From Kocuria rosea (lineage in GTDB: Bacteria; Actinomycetota; Actinomycetes; Actinomycetales; Micrococcaceae): a stretch of DNA of 64,000 nucleotides. Below, piece by piece: positions 52,294-60,108 of the stretch. The notes under the pieces are model-generated. The model ran no database searches, was not told the DNA's origin, and worked only from the letters and a program-made list of their open reading frames with translations. A program made the translations under genes and the position numbers. The stretch's first letter is position 1. The number at the start of each line of letters is the position of its first letter. The stretch lies in contig NZ_CP035103.1 of the NCBI RefSeq assembly GCF_006094695.1, forward strand, positions 3,224,001 through 3,288,000, written 5' to 3'.

Positions 52294-54158
52294 TGCGCAC
52301 CTCGATCGCCACGGTCTGCCTCTCGGGCACCCTCGAGGAGAAGATGCACGCCGCCGCGGCCGCCGGGTTCGACGGGATCGAGGTCTTCGAGCAGGACCTG
52401 GTCGTCTCCCCCTCCTCCCCCGAGCAGATCCGGGAGCTCGCCGGGCAGCTGGGCCTGAGCCTTGACCTCTACCAGCCCTTCCGGGACTTCGAGGCCGTGG
52501 GCCCCGAGCTGTTGGCCGCCAACCTGCGGCGCGCCGAAGCGAAGTTCCGGCTGATGAACCGGCTGGGCATCACCACCCTGCTCGTGTGCTCCAACGTGGC
52601 CACGGCCGAGATCGACGACGACGAGGTCATGGCGGGGCAGCTGCGCCGGCTCGGCGAGCTCGCCGCGCGCCACGGCGTGCGCCTGGCCTACGAGGCGCTG
52701 GCCTGGGGGAGGTTCGTCAACGACTTCGAGCGCGCCCAGCGGATCGTGGACCTCGCCGACCACCCGAGCGTGGGGACCTGCCTCGACAGCTTCCACATCC
52801 TCTCCCGCGCCTGGGACCCGGCCCCGATCGAGGACATCGCGGCGGAGAAGATCTTCTTCGTGCAGCTGGCCGACGCCCCGCTGCTGAGCCTGGACGTCCT
52901 GTCCTGGTCCCGCCACCACCGGGTGTTCCCCGGGCAGGGCGACTTCGACATGGTCGGCTTCATGTCCCACCTGGTCCGCGCCGGCTACGACGGCCCCGTG
53001 TCCCTGGAGATCTTCAACGACGCCTTCCGCCAGGCCGACGTCAACCGCACGGCGGTGGACGGGCTGCGCTCCCTGCGCTGGCTCGAGGACCAGACCCGGC
53101 GGGCCCTGGCCGGGGAGCGGACCCGGGACACGCTCGAGCTCCAGCCGCTGCCCGCGGTCGAGGAGCCGGCCGGCCACGACTTCGTGGAGATCCGCACCGG
53201 GCGGCTCGGCGAGACCACCCGGCTCCTGCACCAGCTCGGCTTCGCCCTGGGCGGGCACCACCAGTCCAAGGAGAACGTGCAGGTGTGGGTGCAGGGACCG
53301 GTGCGGGTCGTCGTCAACGACGCGGTCCCGGACGGCTCCCCCACCGAGGTCGCCGCGCTCGGCTTCGACGTCGCCGACCCGGACGCCGCCGTCGACCGGG
53401 CCGCCCGGCTCAAGGCCCTGCCCGTGCCCCGCTCCCAGCGCGACGACGAGCAGGTCCTGCGCGGCGTGTTCGCCCCGGACGGCACGGAGATCTTCTTCTG
53501 CGAGCGCACGGCGGACGGGGTCCCGGGGTGGCTGGGCGAGTTCGGCGCGGACGACGAGCTCGACACGGGGGCCCTGGTCACCGGGGTGGACCACGTCAAC
53601 ATGGCCCAGCCGTGGCAGCACTACGACGAGGCCGTGCTGTTCTACACCTCGGTGCTGGCGCTGGAGGCGCAGGCCGCCCAGGACGTCCCCGGCCCCTCGG
53701 GGCTGGTGCGCAGCCAGGTGATGCGCTCGGCCAACGGGGCGGTGCGGATGCCGCTCAACGTGGCCCCGACCGCCGCGGAGCAGGGCTCCTTCGTGGGCGC
53801 GGCCTACCCCGAGCACGTGGCGCTGTCCTGCACGGACGTCTTCGCCGCGGCCCGGCGGGCCCGCCGGCGCGGGCTGCGGTTCCTGCCCGTGCCGCAGAAC
53901 TACTACGAGGACCTCGACGCCCGCTTCGACCTCGACGCCGGGTTCGTGGCCTCCCTGCAGGAGCTGCACCTGCTCTACGACCGGGACGCCGAGGGCGAGT
54001 TCCTGCACTTCTACACGGAGACCCTGGGCACGGTGTTCTTCGAGGTGGTCGAGCGCCGCAACGGGTACTCCGGCTTCGGCGCGCCCAACGCCCCGGTCCG
54101 GCTCGCGGCGCAGTACCGGCGCTCGCAGGCGGCCCACCGGGCGCGCACGGAGGCCTGA
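52293..54158 (+). CDS. qsuB: 3-Dehydroshikimate dehydratase fused to HPPD-like domain
   Basis: A 621-residue protein matching QsuB/QuiC1 in length and layout. Residues 1-280 form a TIM barrel with metal ligands E134, D165, Q191 and E239, which dehydrates 3-dehydroshikimate to protocatechuate. Residues about 290-621 form a VOC-type domain like 4-hydroxyphenylpyruvate dioxygenase. It keeps GVDHV, YPEHVALS and the last iron-ligand Glu in VFFEVVE, so an H-H-E triad appears intact although this domain is usually considered non-catalytic or structural. Together with the MHS transporter it forms a two-gene operon for hydroaromatic acid breakdown. Downstream protocatechuate genes are not in the window. 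Confidence 0.9.
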   Translation: MRTSIATVCLSGTLEEKMHAAAAAGFDGIEVFEQDLVVSPSSPEQIRELAGQLGLSLDLYQPFRDFEAVGPELLAANLRRAEAKFRLMNRLGITTLLVCSNVATAEIDDDEVMAGQLRRLGELAARHGVRLAYEALAWGRFVNDFERAQRIVDLADHPSVGTCLDSFHILSRAWDPAPIEDIAAEKIFFVQLADAPLLSLDVLSWSRHHRVFPGQGDFDMVGFMSHLVRAGYDGPVSLEIFNDAFRQADVNRTAVDGLRSLRWLEDQTRRALAGERTRDTLELQPLPAVEEPAGHDFVEIRTGRLGETTRLLHQLGFALGGHHQSKENVQVWVQGPVRVVVNDAVPDGSPTEVAALGFDVADPDAAVDRAARLKALPVPRSQRDDEQVLRGVFAPDGTEIFFCERTADGVPGWLGEFGADDELDTGALVTGVDHVNMAQPWQHYDEAVLFYTSVLALEAQAAQDVPGPSGLVRSQVMRSANGAVRMPLNVAPTAAEQGSFVGAAYPEHVALSCTDVFAAARRARRRGLRFLPVPQNYYEDLDARFDLDAGFVASLQELHLLYDRDAEGEFLHFYTETLGTVFFEVVERRNGYSGFGAPNAPVRLAAQYRRSQAAHRARTEA

Positions 54159-54182
54159 GCACCCCGCCGCGGGGCGCGCGGG

Positions 54183-54656
54183 TCAGCGGAAGACGCGCGG
54201 GCCCGCGTGCGGGGCGAGGAGCTCCTGCTGCTCCGCCGAGATGCGCAGCACCGTCCCCGTGGCGGGCACGAAGAACGCGAGCTGGGTCTCGGCCCGCACG
54301 CACGCCCGGCGCGAGACCACGTCGGTGATCTCGAAGCCCAGCGTCAGCGCCCCGCCGCGGGCGGAGACGACCCACACCCGGACCTCCACCGGCGTGTTGC
54401 GGTACTCGAGGGGGCGGAGGTACCTGATCCGGTTCTCGGTGATCAGCGCCTGGGTGCCCTCCGGCAGCGCGGAGAAGAACGGGATCAGCGGGGGCTCCAC
54501 CTGGTCGCCGGTGCCCACGGGCACGCCCAGGGCCGCGATCCGCGACTCCTCGAGCAGCCGCACGACCTCCACGTTGTTCACGTGCCCGTACGGGTCCATG
54601 TCGCCCCAGCGCATGGGCACCCGGCACAGCACCCCGGTCTCGTCCTCCACCGTCAT
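54183..54656 (-). CDS. Hotdog-fold acyl-CoA thioesterase
   Basis: A 157-residue 4HBT-type thioesterase. RWGDMDPYGHVNN (about residues 16-28) contains the catalytic Asp and the HVNN signature. Tetrameric relatives hydrolyse short acyl-CoAs or 4-hydroxybenzoyl-CoA. ATG at 54656 has GAGGAGG about 9 nt upstream; the longer start at 54725 adds residues with no homology. A TACGAT box near 54742-54747 (minus strand) may be its -10. Convergent with qsuB, which may be only a neighbour. Confidence 0.87.
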   Translation of the reverse strand: MTVEDETGVLCRVPMRWGDMDPYGHVNNVEVVRLLEESRIAALGVPVGTGDQVEPPLIPFFSALPEGTQALITENRIRYLRPLEYRNTPVEVRVWVVSARGGALTLGFEITDVVSRRACVRAETQLAFFVPATGTVLRISAEQQELLAPHAGPRVFR

Positions 54657-54683
54657 GCGGTCCGTCCTCCTCGGTCCTCGACC

Positions 54684-54699
54684 TGCCGTGCGCACGGCA
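54684..54699. promoter_or_regulatory. 16-bp perfect palindrome, possible operator
   Basis: TGCCGTGCGCACGGCA is a perfect inverted repeat with no spacer. It lies 28 bp before the thioesterase start codon and downstream of its probable -10 box. A TetR-like repressor site is one explanation, but a chance GC palindrome cannot be excluded. Confidence 0.35.
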
Positions 54700-54867
54700 C
54701 GTCCGCGCGGCACGCCCGCGCGCACCGCACCGGCGTGCTACATCGTAGGCCCGCACCGGCCCGCCCGGGCGGCCTCGGCCCGTCACACGGCGGCCGCGCC
54801 CAGCGGCGGGTGCGACAATGTCGGCTGATCCGGACTCCGTCCCCACGACCGGCGAGGAGCGGCCCCG

Positions 54868-55515
54868 ATGCCCCGCAGTGCCCGCACCACCCGCCGCCCC
54901 GTCCTCCGCTCTGCCCGGGCGACCTGGGTGCTCGTCCCGGTGCTCGCGCTGCTCCTGGTCTGGCTGGTCGCCGGCTGGACGGCGTTCCAGCACCCCCGGA
55001 CCGACGTCCCGGCGCGCTCGGACGCCCTGCTCGTGCTGGGCCCGCCGGACCGGACCCGCATGGCCGAGGCGCTGCGGCTCATGGACGCCGGAGTGGCGCC
55101 CGTGCTGGTCGTGGCGAACCCCGGCACCGGCGACCTCGGCGACGCCTCGGGCCGGGTGTACTACACGCGGGCCGCGCAGACCTGCGCGGGGGGCGGCGAG
55201 CAGGACTACGAGGTGATCTGCTTCCGCCCCGACCCCTCGACCACCCAGGGCGAGGCCATGGAGCTGCGCGCACTCAGCGAGCAGCGAGGGTGGGAGCACG
55301 TCAGCGCCCTCACCTACCGTCAGCACGTCGCCCGCTCCCGCCTGCTGCTGGAACGCTGCTACGCCGGGGAGCTGGACGTGCTCTCCTTCGACTACCCGGC
55401 CGTGCCGCGGGGTCACCTGCGGGAGTTCGTCTACCAGTCCGGCGGCTTCGTGAAGGCCTGGCTCACCCCCGGCTGCGACCAGCAGCTGCCGTGGCGGCCC
55501 AAGTCCCTGGACTGA
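54868..55515 (+). CDS. YdcF/ElyC-like (DUF218) envelope protein
   Basis: A 215-residue protein with an N-terminal helix at about 20-40 that acts as signal anchor. A DUF218 domain follows: ALLVLGPPDRTRMAEALRLMDAG, then VVANPG and an S-T-T-Q-G-E segment near 132 that in the family binds an acidic patch. Relatives SanA and ElyC affect envelope precursors and vancomycin sensitivity. Four cysteines outside the membrane could form disulfides. GAGGAG precedes the ATG. The upstream region (54657-54867) holds the palindrome and the promoter of the divergent thioesterase. Confidence 0.77.
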   Translation: MPRSARTTRRPVLRSARATWVLVPVLALLLVWLVAGWTAFQHPRTDVPARSDALLVLGPPDRTRMAEALRLMDAGVAPVLVVANPGTGDLGDASGRVYYTRAAQTCAGGGEQDYEVICFRPDPSTTQGEAMELRALSEQRGWEHVSALTYRQHVARSRLLLERCYAGELDVLSFDYPAVPRGHLREFVYQSGGFVKAWLTPGCDQQLPWRPKSLD

Positions 55516-55592
55516 GCGGTCGGCCGGGACCGGTGGCCGTGCTCTGCGGCTCCCGCCTTCCCCCGCCGCAGCCCGAGGGGAAGACTGGGCCC

Positions 55593-55880
55593 ATGACCGA
55601 CCTGCAGTGCCCCGCCACGGCCGTCCTGCTCGACGACGCCGTCCCTCCCCCGCCGTGGACCGCGCGCCTGCGCGTGGCCGAGCGGTTCACGGCCCGCGGC
55701 GCCGAGGAGCTGGTCTCGCTCGTCGAGGACTCCGCCGACCTGTTCCGCGGCGAGACCTTCGTGGTCGCCGCCCCCGCGGGTGACATCGAGGCGGCGCTGC
55801 GGCGGCGGAGCGTGCGCGGCCGGGCACCCGTCGTCGTCGAGGTGGACTCCGCGGGGTGGCGGTCCGTGGCAGCCCCCTGA
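55593..55880 (+). CDS. Small protein of unknown function
   Basis: 95 residues, soluble. It begins MTDLQCPATAVLLDDAVPPPP, followed by two helical stretches, ending ...WRSVAAP. No motif I recognise. There is an AAGACT box 6 nt before the ATG, so a leaderless transcript is possible. Codon use is like the neighbours. Convergent with the truncated hydrolase gene with 25 bp between stops. Confidence 0.55.
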   Translation: MTDLQCPATAVLLDDAVPPPPWTARLRVAERFTARGAEELVSLVEDSADLFRGETFVVAAPAGDIEAALRRRSVRGRAPVVVEVDSAGWRSVAAP

Positions 55881-55905
55881 CGCCCCGCTCCCCGACGGGG
55901 GCCGG

Positions 55906-56496
55906 TCAGGCAGAGCGCTCGAGCTCGTCGGCCACCCAGCCGTGCACGATGCCCGCGAAGGTGTGCGGGTCGGTGAGCACGCCCATGTGCGCGGTGTCCG
56001 TGACGATCCGCGTGACGTGGCCCTCCTCCGGGTCGAGCGCGTCGATCGCGGGGTCGTCGTCCCCCTGGATGAGCAGCACCGGCAGCTCGGTGTGCTCGAG
56101 CAGCAGGGGTGTGCGGTCCGGCCGGTCCCGCATGGCCTCCAGGGCCCGGACCACGGCGTCCTCCGGCCAGTCCCGGGCCTGCCGGAGCGCGGCCTCGACG
56201 TCCTCCTCGCGGGCGTCCTCCCGGAACGTCCGGGGCATCTGCCGGTCCGCGTAGGCGGCGACGCCGTGCTCCCGCACGGCGTCGAGCACCTCGCACACCC
56301 GGTCCGCGTACGCCTCCAGGTCGGCGGCTCCCTCCGGGAGGTCGCCGCCGCCGACGCCCGGCAGGTCCACCGTGAGCACGTCGTGGAAGGCCTCGAGCAG
56401 CGGCCGCGCCCGGTCCCACAGCCGCTGGGTGCACAGCAGCCCCGGGAGCAGCAGCAGGGTGGGCGCCCCCGAACCGGAGCGATCGGATCGGAGCAC
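55906..56496 (-). CDS. Alpha/beta hydrolase with deleted nucleophile region
   Basis: 196 residues, shorter than its family (about 250-270). The opening LLLLPGLLCTQRLWD and the first strand/oxyanion part are normal, and the C-terminal acid (QGDDDP, D147-148) and His (TAHMG, H170) are retained. Between residue 74 (LDAV) and residue 75 (REHGVAAYAD) about 60-70 residues expected in this fold are missing, including the whole GxSxG nucleophile elbow. The frame is kept, so this is an in-frame internal deletion or a very unusual variant, and the product is unlikely to be a normal hydrolase. The GTG start at 56496 has GGAAGGA upstream. Confidence 0.72.
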   Translation of the reverse strand: MLRSDRSGSGAPTLLLLPGLLCTQRLWDRARPLLEAFHDVLTVDLPGVGGGDLPEGAADLEAYADRVCEVLDAVREHGVAAYADRQMPRTFREDAREEDVEAALRQARDWPEDAVVRALEAMRDRPDRTPLLLEHTELPVLLIQGDDDPAIDALDPEEGHVTRIVTDTAHMGVLTDPHTFAGIVHGWVADELERSA

Positions 56497-56677
56497 GGCG
56501 CTGTCCTTCCGTCGGCGGAGTCCTGGCCGTCAGCCTACGGACCCGGGGGATCCGGTGTCACCGGGCGCCCGTCGGGCGGCCCCCGGCGCTGTGCTGTCCG
56601 GCCGGGACCCTAGTGTTTCCGCTGGTGAGGTCGCCCTGACCCCACCGCACCGAAAATCCGAGGAGGACATCACTCTC

Positions 56678-57460
56678 ATGATGGGACCGAGCCATGCGGC
56701 CTGCGGGGCGGCCGCATGGGTGGCGCTGACCGCCGACTACCAGCTGCACCTCCAGGACCTCACCGTCCCGATCGGCTGGGGCGTCCTGGACGTCGGCGAC
56801 ACCGGTGTGCTCACCGGGGCGCTCGTCACCGCCGGGGCGGCGCTGCTGCCGGACCTCGACCACCCGGACGGGACCGTGGCCCGGTCCCTGCGCCCGCTCT
56901 CCACCTGGCTGGCCCGCGGGATCTGCCGGCTCTCCGGCGGGCACCGGCGCGGCACCCACTCCGTGCTGGGCGTGGCGGTGTTCACCGGCCTGGCCGCCGC
57001 GGCGCAGAAGATCGGGATCCCGGTCGAGGGCCTCGGCTGGGTGTGGCCGCTCGCCGCGGTGATGTCCGTGCTCCTCATCGCCTTCGCGGTGCAGGTGCTC
57101 GCCTTCGTGCCGGACCGGGTCGCGAAGCTCAACTGGGTCGTGGGGATCGGGCTGGGCGTCCTGGTGGGGCTGCACCCGCCCGCCCACGAGTGGTGGTTCG
57201 CCGCGGCCGTGGCCACGGGGGTGGTCGCCCACCTGGCCGGGGACCTGGTGACCACGCGCGGGATCCACCTGCTCTACCCGCTGCGGATGCCGCTGCCCCT
57301 GCCCCGGTCGGTGTACAAGAACCGGTCCTTCCTCACGGTGCCGCTGATCGGCAACGCCGGCTCGGCCGCGGAGATCGCGCTGCTCGCCCCGATCACCCTC
57401 TTCGCCCTGACGGGCCTGTGGGGGGCCTTCGCCCTGACCACCGGGCTCGTGGTCGCCTGA
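56678..57460 (+). CDS. Membrane-bound metal-dependent hydrolase, YdjM/DUF457 family
   Basis: A 260-residue membrane protein. MMGPSHAACGAAAW opens with the family His. The LLPDLDHPDG motif near residue 62 holds Asp and His as metal ligands. HRRGTHSVLG near 95 and HLAGDLVTTRG near 185 give further ligands, with 5-6 hydrophobic helices in between. It is related to E. coli YdjM, an SOS-regulated protein of unknown substrate. The double ATG at 56678/56681 follows AGGAGG at 11 nt. No LexA box could be recognised. It converges with the FNT gene with 3 bp between stops. Confidence 0.82.
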   Translation: MMGPSHAACGAAAWVALTADYQLHLQDLTVPIGWGVLDVGDTGVLTGALVTAGAALLPDLDHPDGTVARSLRPLSTWLARGICRLSGGHRRGTHSVLGVAVFTGLAAAAQKIGIPVEGLGWVWPLAAVMSVLLIAFAVQVLAFVPDRVAKLNWVVGIGLGVLVGLHPPAHEWWFAAAVATGVVAHLAGDLVTTRGIHLLYPLRMPLPLPRSVYKNRSFLTVPLIGNAGSAAEIALLAPITLFALTGLWGAFALTTGLVVA

Positions 57461-57463
57461 GCC

Positions 57464-58321
57464 TCAGACCACCCGCCCGTCGGCGGCGTGCTCGCGCTCC
57501 TGCTGCCCGCGCTCCTTCTTGATCAGCTCGAGCGTGCGGATGAGCCGCGGCATCGTGATGATGACGAGCCCGCCCACCATGTTCAGCGGGATGACCCACA
57601 GCATCCACACCAGCCACTCCGTGTAGGAGATGTCGGCGCCCGCGTGCATCGCCCCGAAGATGACCGCCGAGTTCAGTGCGCCGTGCAGCATGCCCAGCCC
57701 GACGACCAGCAGGCCGTCGATGAGCGCGATGGCGGTGTGCACCACCTCGTTGCTGGATCCCTGGCTCATCCGCGTCCCGAGCGTGATGGTGCTGCCGGCC
57801 AGCAGCGCCAGAGCGGCCGACTCCACGGTGAGGCCCCCCTCGAGGTACTTGGTCGCCGACTCCTCAAGGACGTCGTGGAACTGCGGGAACCCCGCCACGA
57901 TCAACCAGGTGAACAGCCATCCGCCCAGGAGGTTGGTCAGCAGGGTCACCGTCCAGAAGCGCGCCAGCTGCCACCAGGTGCTGTGCCGGGAGACGACGGC
58001 GTAGATGGGCACCAGGAAGTTCTCCGTGAACAGCTCCGAGTGGGCGAGCTGGAGCGCGAGCAGCCCGAAGCCGAACGCCGCGCCGGCCAGCAGGTCCGAT
58101 CCGGTGGCCTCCTTGACCGCCAGGTAGGCGAGGATGCCCACCCCCACGTCGATGCCCCCGAAGAGTCCGGTGATGGTCATCGCCCGCCACGTGCGGGTCA
58201 GGCGTTCGGCGCCCTCGGTGACCGTGTTCTCGAACTCCTCGACCAGCTCGTCCTCGAGCGGCTCGTCCGTCCTGCCCAGCTCCTTGCGCTTCTCCTCGAG
58301 ATTCTCCCTGTCGGGTTCCAT
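57464..58321 (-). CDS. Formate/nitrite transporter (FNT) family protein
   Basis: A 285-residue channel-like membrane protein with six hydrophobic helices, built as two repeats. It carries a charged N-terminal extension of about 50 residues (EKRKELGRTDEPLEDELVEE) not seen in FocA or NirC. The re-entrant loop region LGMLHGALNSAVIFG near 220 is conserved-like. The family moves formate, nitrite or hydrosulfide. It sits away from the nar genes, so a nitrite role is only a possibility. ATG at 58321 has AGGGGG upstream. Confidence 0.82.
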   Translation of the reverse strand: MEPDRENLEEKRKELGRTDEPLEDELVEEFENTVTEGAERLTRTWRAMTITGLFGGIDVGVGILAYLAVKEATGSDLLAGAAFGFGLLALQLAHSELFTENFLVPIYAVVSRHSTWWQLARFWTVTLLTNLLGGWLFTWLIVAGFPQFHDVLEESATKYLEGGLTVESAALALLAGSTITLGTRMSQGSSNEVVHTAIALIDGLLVVGLGMLHGALNSAVIFGAMHAGADISYTEWLVWMLWVIPLNMVGGLVIITMPRLIRTLELIKKERGQQEREHAADGRVV

Positions 58322-58468
58322 CCGTGCCCCCTGTGTGCCCTCGTCGACCCCTGACCGGGATGCGGCAAGCCTACTGACAGCAGGCCGGAGACCACGATTG
58401 GCCAACGGGGGCGACTGTGGGTAGGATTGTCGTCGTTGCCCACAGCGGTCCGCCGCTGTGATCCATCA

Positions 58469-58555
58469 GCGCGAGTGGCGGAATAGGCAGACGCGCACGG
58501 TTCAGGTCCGTGTGCCCGAAAGGGCGTGGGGGTTCAACTCCCCCCTCGCGCACCA
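58469..58555 (+). tRNA. tRNA-Leu (anticodon CAG)
   Basis: An 87-nt cloverleaf. The acceptor stem GCGCGAG (58469-58475) pairs with CTCGCGC (58545-58551). The anticodon loop TTCAGGT gives anticodon CAG. The long variable arm typical of Leu tRNAs is present (TGCCCGAAAGGGCG), as is the T-loop GTTCAAC. The CCA end is encoded (58553-58555). It decodes CTG, a very common codon in this GC-rich genome. A factor-independent terminator starts 3 bp after it. Confidence 0.95.
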
Positions 58556-58558
58556 CAC

Positions 58559-58601
58559 AGGCGAAGCGGGACATCCGACGGATGTCCCGCTTCGCCTTTT
58601 T
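58559..58601 (+). terminator. Intrinsic terminator of tRNA-Leu
   Basis: An 18-bp perfect stem (58559-58576 with 58580-58597) with the 3-nt loop GAC is followed by TTTTT (58597-58601). It is the clearest intrinsic terminator in the window. Confidence 0.93.
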
Positions 58602-58646
58602 GATGCCCCCGGACCGGCCGGAGCAGCCGGGCCCCGGCGGCCGGGC

Positions 58647-59837
58647 TCAGCCGACCGGGATCACCCCGGCGTAGTCGGTCTGGTAGCCGGTGACCGGGGC
58701 GTGCGGGATCTCGTCCCAGCGCTCCGGGTCCTCCTGCTGGACCTCCCCGGTGGCCAGGCCGAGCAGCAGCTCCTTCACGGCGAGCACGTTCTGCCGCACG
58801 CTCTTGCCGCGGGCCTTCTGGCCGAGGCTGCCGTCCGAGGAGTTGCCCGAGGTCTCGAAGAACACCACCGGGTGGGAGTGCCCCTCGGGGTTGAGCCCGC
58901 CGTGGTCCAGGCCGAGCATCATCGCCGAGACGACACCGCCCTTGATGTCGATCTCGTAGCTGCCGCCCACCTGGTAGCGGTCGATGTTGATGGAGCCGTA
59001 CTTCGAGAGCTCGTCGTAGACGTGCACGTTCATCTGCCGGGTGAGCCGGTCGTAGGCGCCGCCCTCGAGCCCCGGCAGGGTCGGTCCGCCGGGAGCGAGG
59101 GAGATGCCCAGGGACAGGGTGACGTCGTCGCCGGTCCCGTACTGCGTCTTGAGGCCCTGGTGGTGGATGTCCACGCCCCAGGCCGGGTCGACCGTCGTCC
59201 AGTACTCGTAGAAGGCGCGGGACTCGTCGGCCGCGAAGCCCTCGGCCGTCCAGTCGCGGTTGAGGTCGATGCGCTGCGGCGTCCCGCCCTCCGGCGCGCC
59301 GGAGACCTGGTCCCACAGGACGGTGTGCCGGATGTTGGCCTCGGCGCCGTCCGGGTTGTACATGGGGATGATGTGGAAGGTGAACCTCGAGCGCAGCAGC
59401 TCGTACTCGGACGAGCCGTTGGTGCCGAGCTCCTTGAGCAGGCTCAGCAGGGCGTCGGTGCCGTAGGGCTCGTTGCCGTGGATCCGGCCCTGGAGCCACA
59501 CGTGCTCCGTCCCCGAGCCGACGGTCGCGACCCACAGGTCCCGGCCCTGCTCGGAGGTGCTCACCTCCATGCCGGCCTCGGCCAGGGTGAAGGCGTCGAC
59601 ACCGTGGCGGCTGGTCCGCTCCAGCTTCTGCAGCTCCCGCTCCACGTCGTCGGGGGTCAGGATGCTCGAGATGCTGGTCCTCCCCTCCGTGGCGGGGAAG
59701 TTCGCGTCCGCGGCGGCAGGTGCGGCCGCACCGAGGGGAAGGGCGACGGCGAGCGCGAGCGCCGCCGCGGTCCGGCGCCGGCGGCGCGGGCGGCCCGAGG
59801 AGCGTGCGGTCGCGGGGTCTCGGTGCTGAGGGATCAT
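58647..59837 (-). CDS. Secreted zinc carboxypeptidase (M14 family)
   Basis: A 396-residue exported metallopeptidase. An Arg-rich n-region and hydrophobic core at residues 17-44 end in AAPAAA-DA, a likely Sec signal cut near 44. The zinc ligands are H120 and E123 (RIHGNEPYG) and His near 225 (DIHHQG). R195 lies in DLNRDW, and the general base is E328 in FFETSGN. It should trim peptides or wall peptides outside the cell. No lipobox and no C-terminal anchor are seen. The 271-bp upstream region to serA holds both promoters; no strong regulatory motif is seen on this side. Confidence 0.9.
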   Translation of the reverse strand: MIPQHRDPATARSSGRPRRRRRTAAALALAVALPLGAAAPAAADANFPATEGRTSISSILTPDDVERELQKLERTSRHGVDAFTLAEAGMEVSTSEQGRDLWVATVGSGTEHVWLQGRIHGNEPYGTDALLSLLKELGTNGSSEYELLRSRFTFHIIPMYNPDGAEANIRHTVLWDQVSGAPEGGTPQRIDLNRDWTAEGFAADESRAFYEYWTTVDPAWGVDIHHQGLKTQYGTGDDVTLSLGISLAPGGPTLPGLEGGAYDRLTRQMNVHVYDELSKYGSINIDRYQVGGSYEIDIKGGVVSAMMLGLDHGGLNPEGHSHPVVFFETSGNSSDGSLGQKARGKSVRQNVLAVKELLLGLATGEVQQEDPERWDEIPHAPVTGYQTDYAGVIPVG

Positions 59838-60094
59838 GTGCTGGTCCTCCTGGGGGATGGGGCTGCCGGTGCGGCCCGGGGCCGCGCCTGAGGGGGTGCT
59901 CGCGATGCTATTCGCGATGGCACACGTCCGTCACCGGCCGGCCCGCAACAGTGGAAGTACTGCTCGGTAGACCCGCGTCCGCCGGCGGAACGTCCACGGG
60001 CTCCGCGCGGGACGGCCCCCCGCGGAGCCCGGTGATCCGGACCACATCGGCCGCGGGGTGACGCCCGGCGTCGCGATCCCCTGCGCCGTAGCCA

Positions 60095-60100
60095 TAGACT
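60095..60100 (+). promoter_or_regulatory. -10 box of serA
   Basis: TAGACT stands 8 nt before the GTG start, and no ribosome binding site lies between, so the mRNA is probably leaderless. Confidence 0.5.
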
Positions 60101-60108
60101 GGGCGACT

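Noticed and set aside
54162-54174. CCCCG-CCG-CGGGG hairpin between qsuB and the thioesterase gene
   Set aside because: Only a 5-bp stem; such short GC hairpins are frequent by chance here, so it is not called as a terminator.
58469-58555. Integration site (att) use of the tRNA-Leu gene
   Set aside because: No integrase gene or duplicated tRNA 3' end was found nearby. An intrinsic terminator follows directly.
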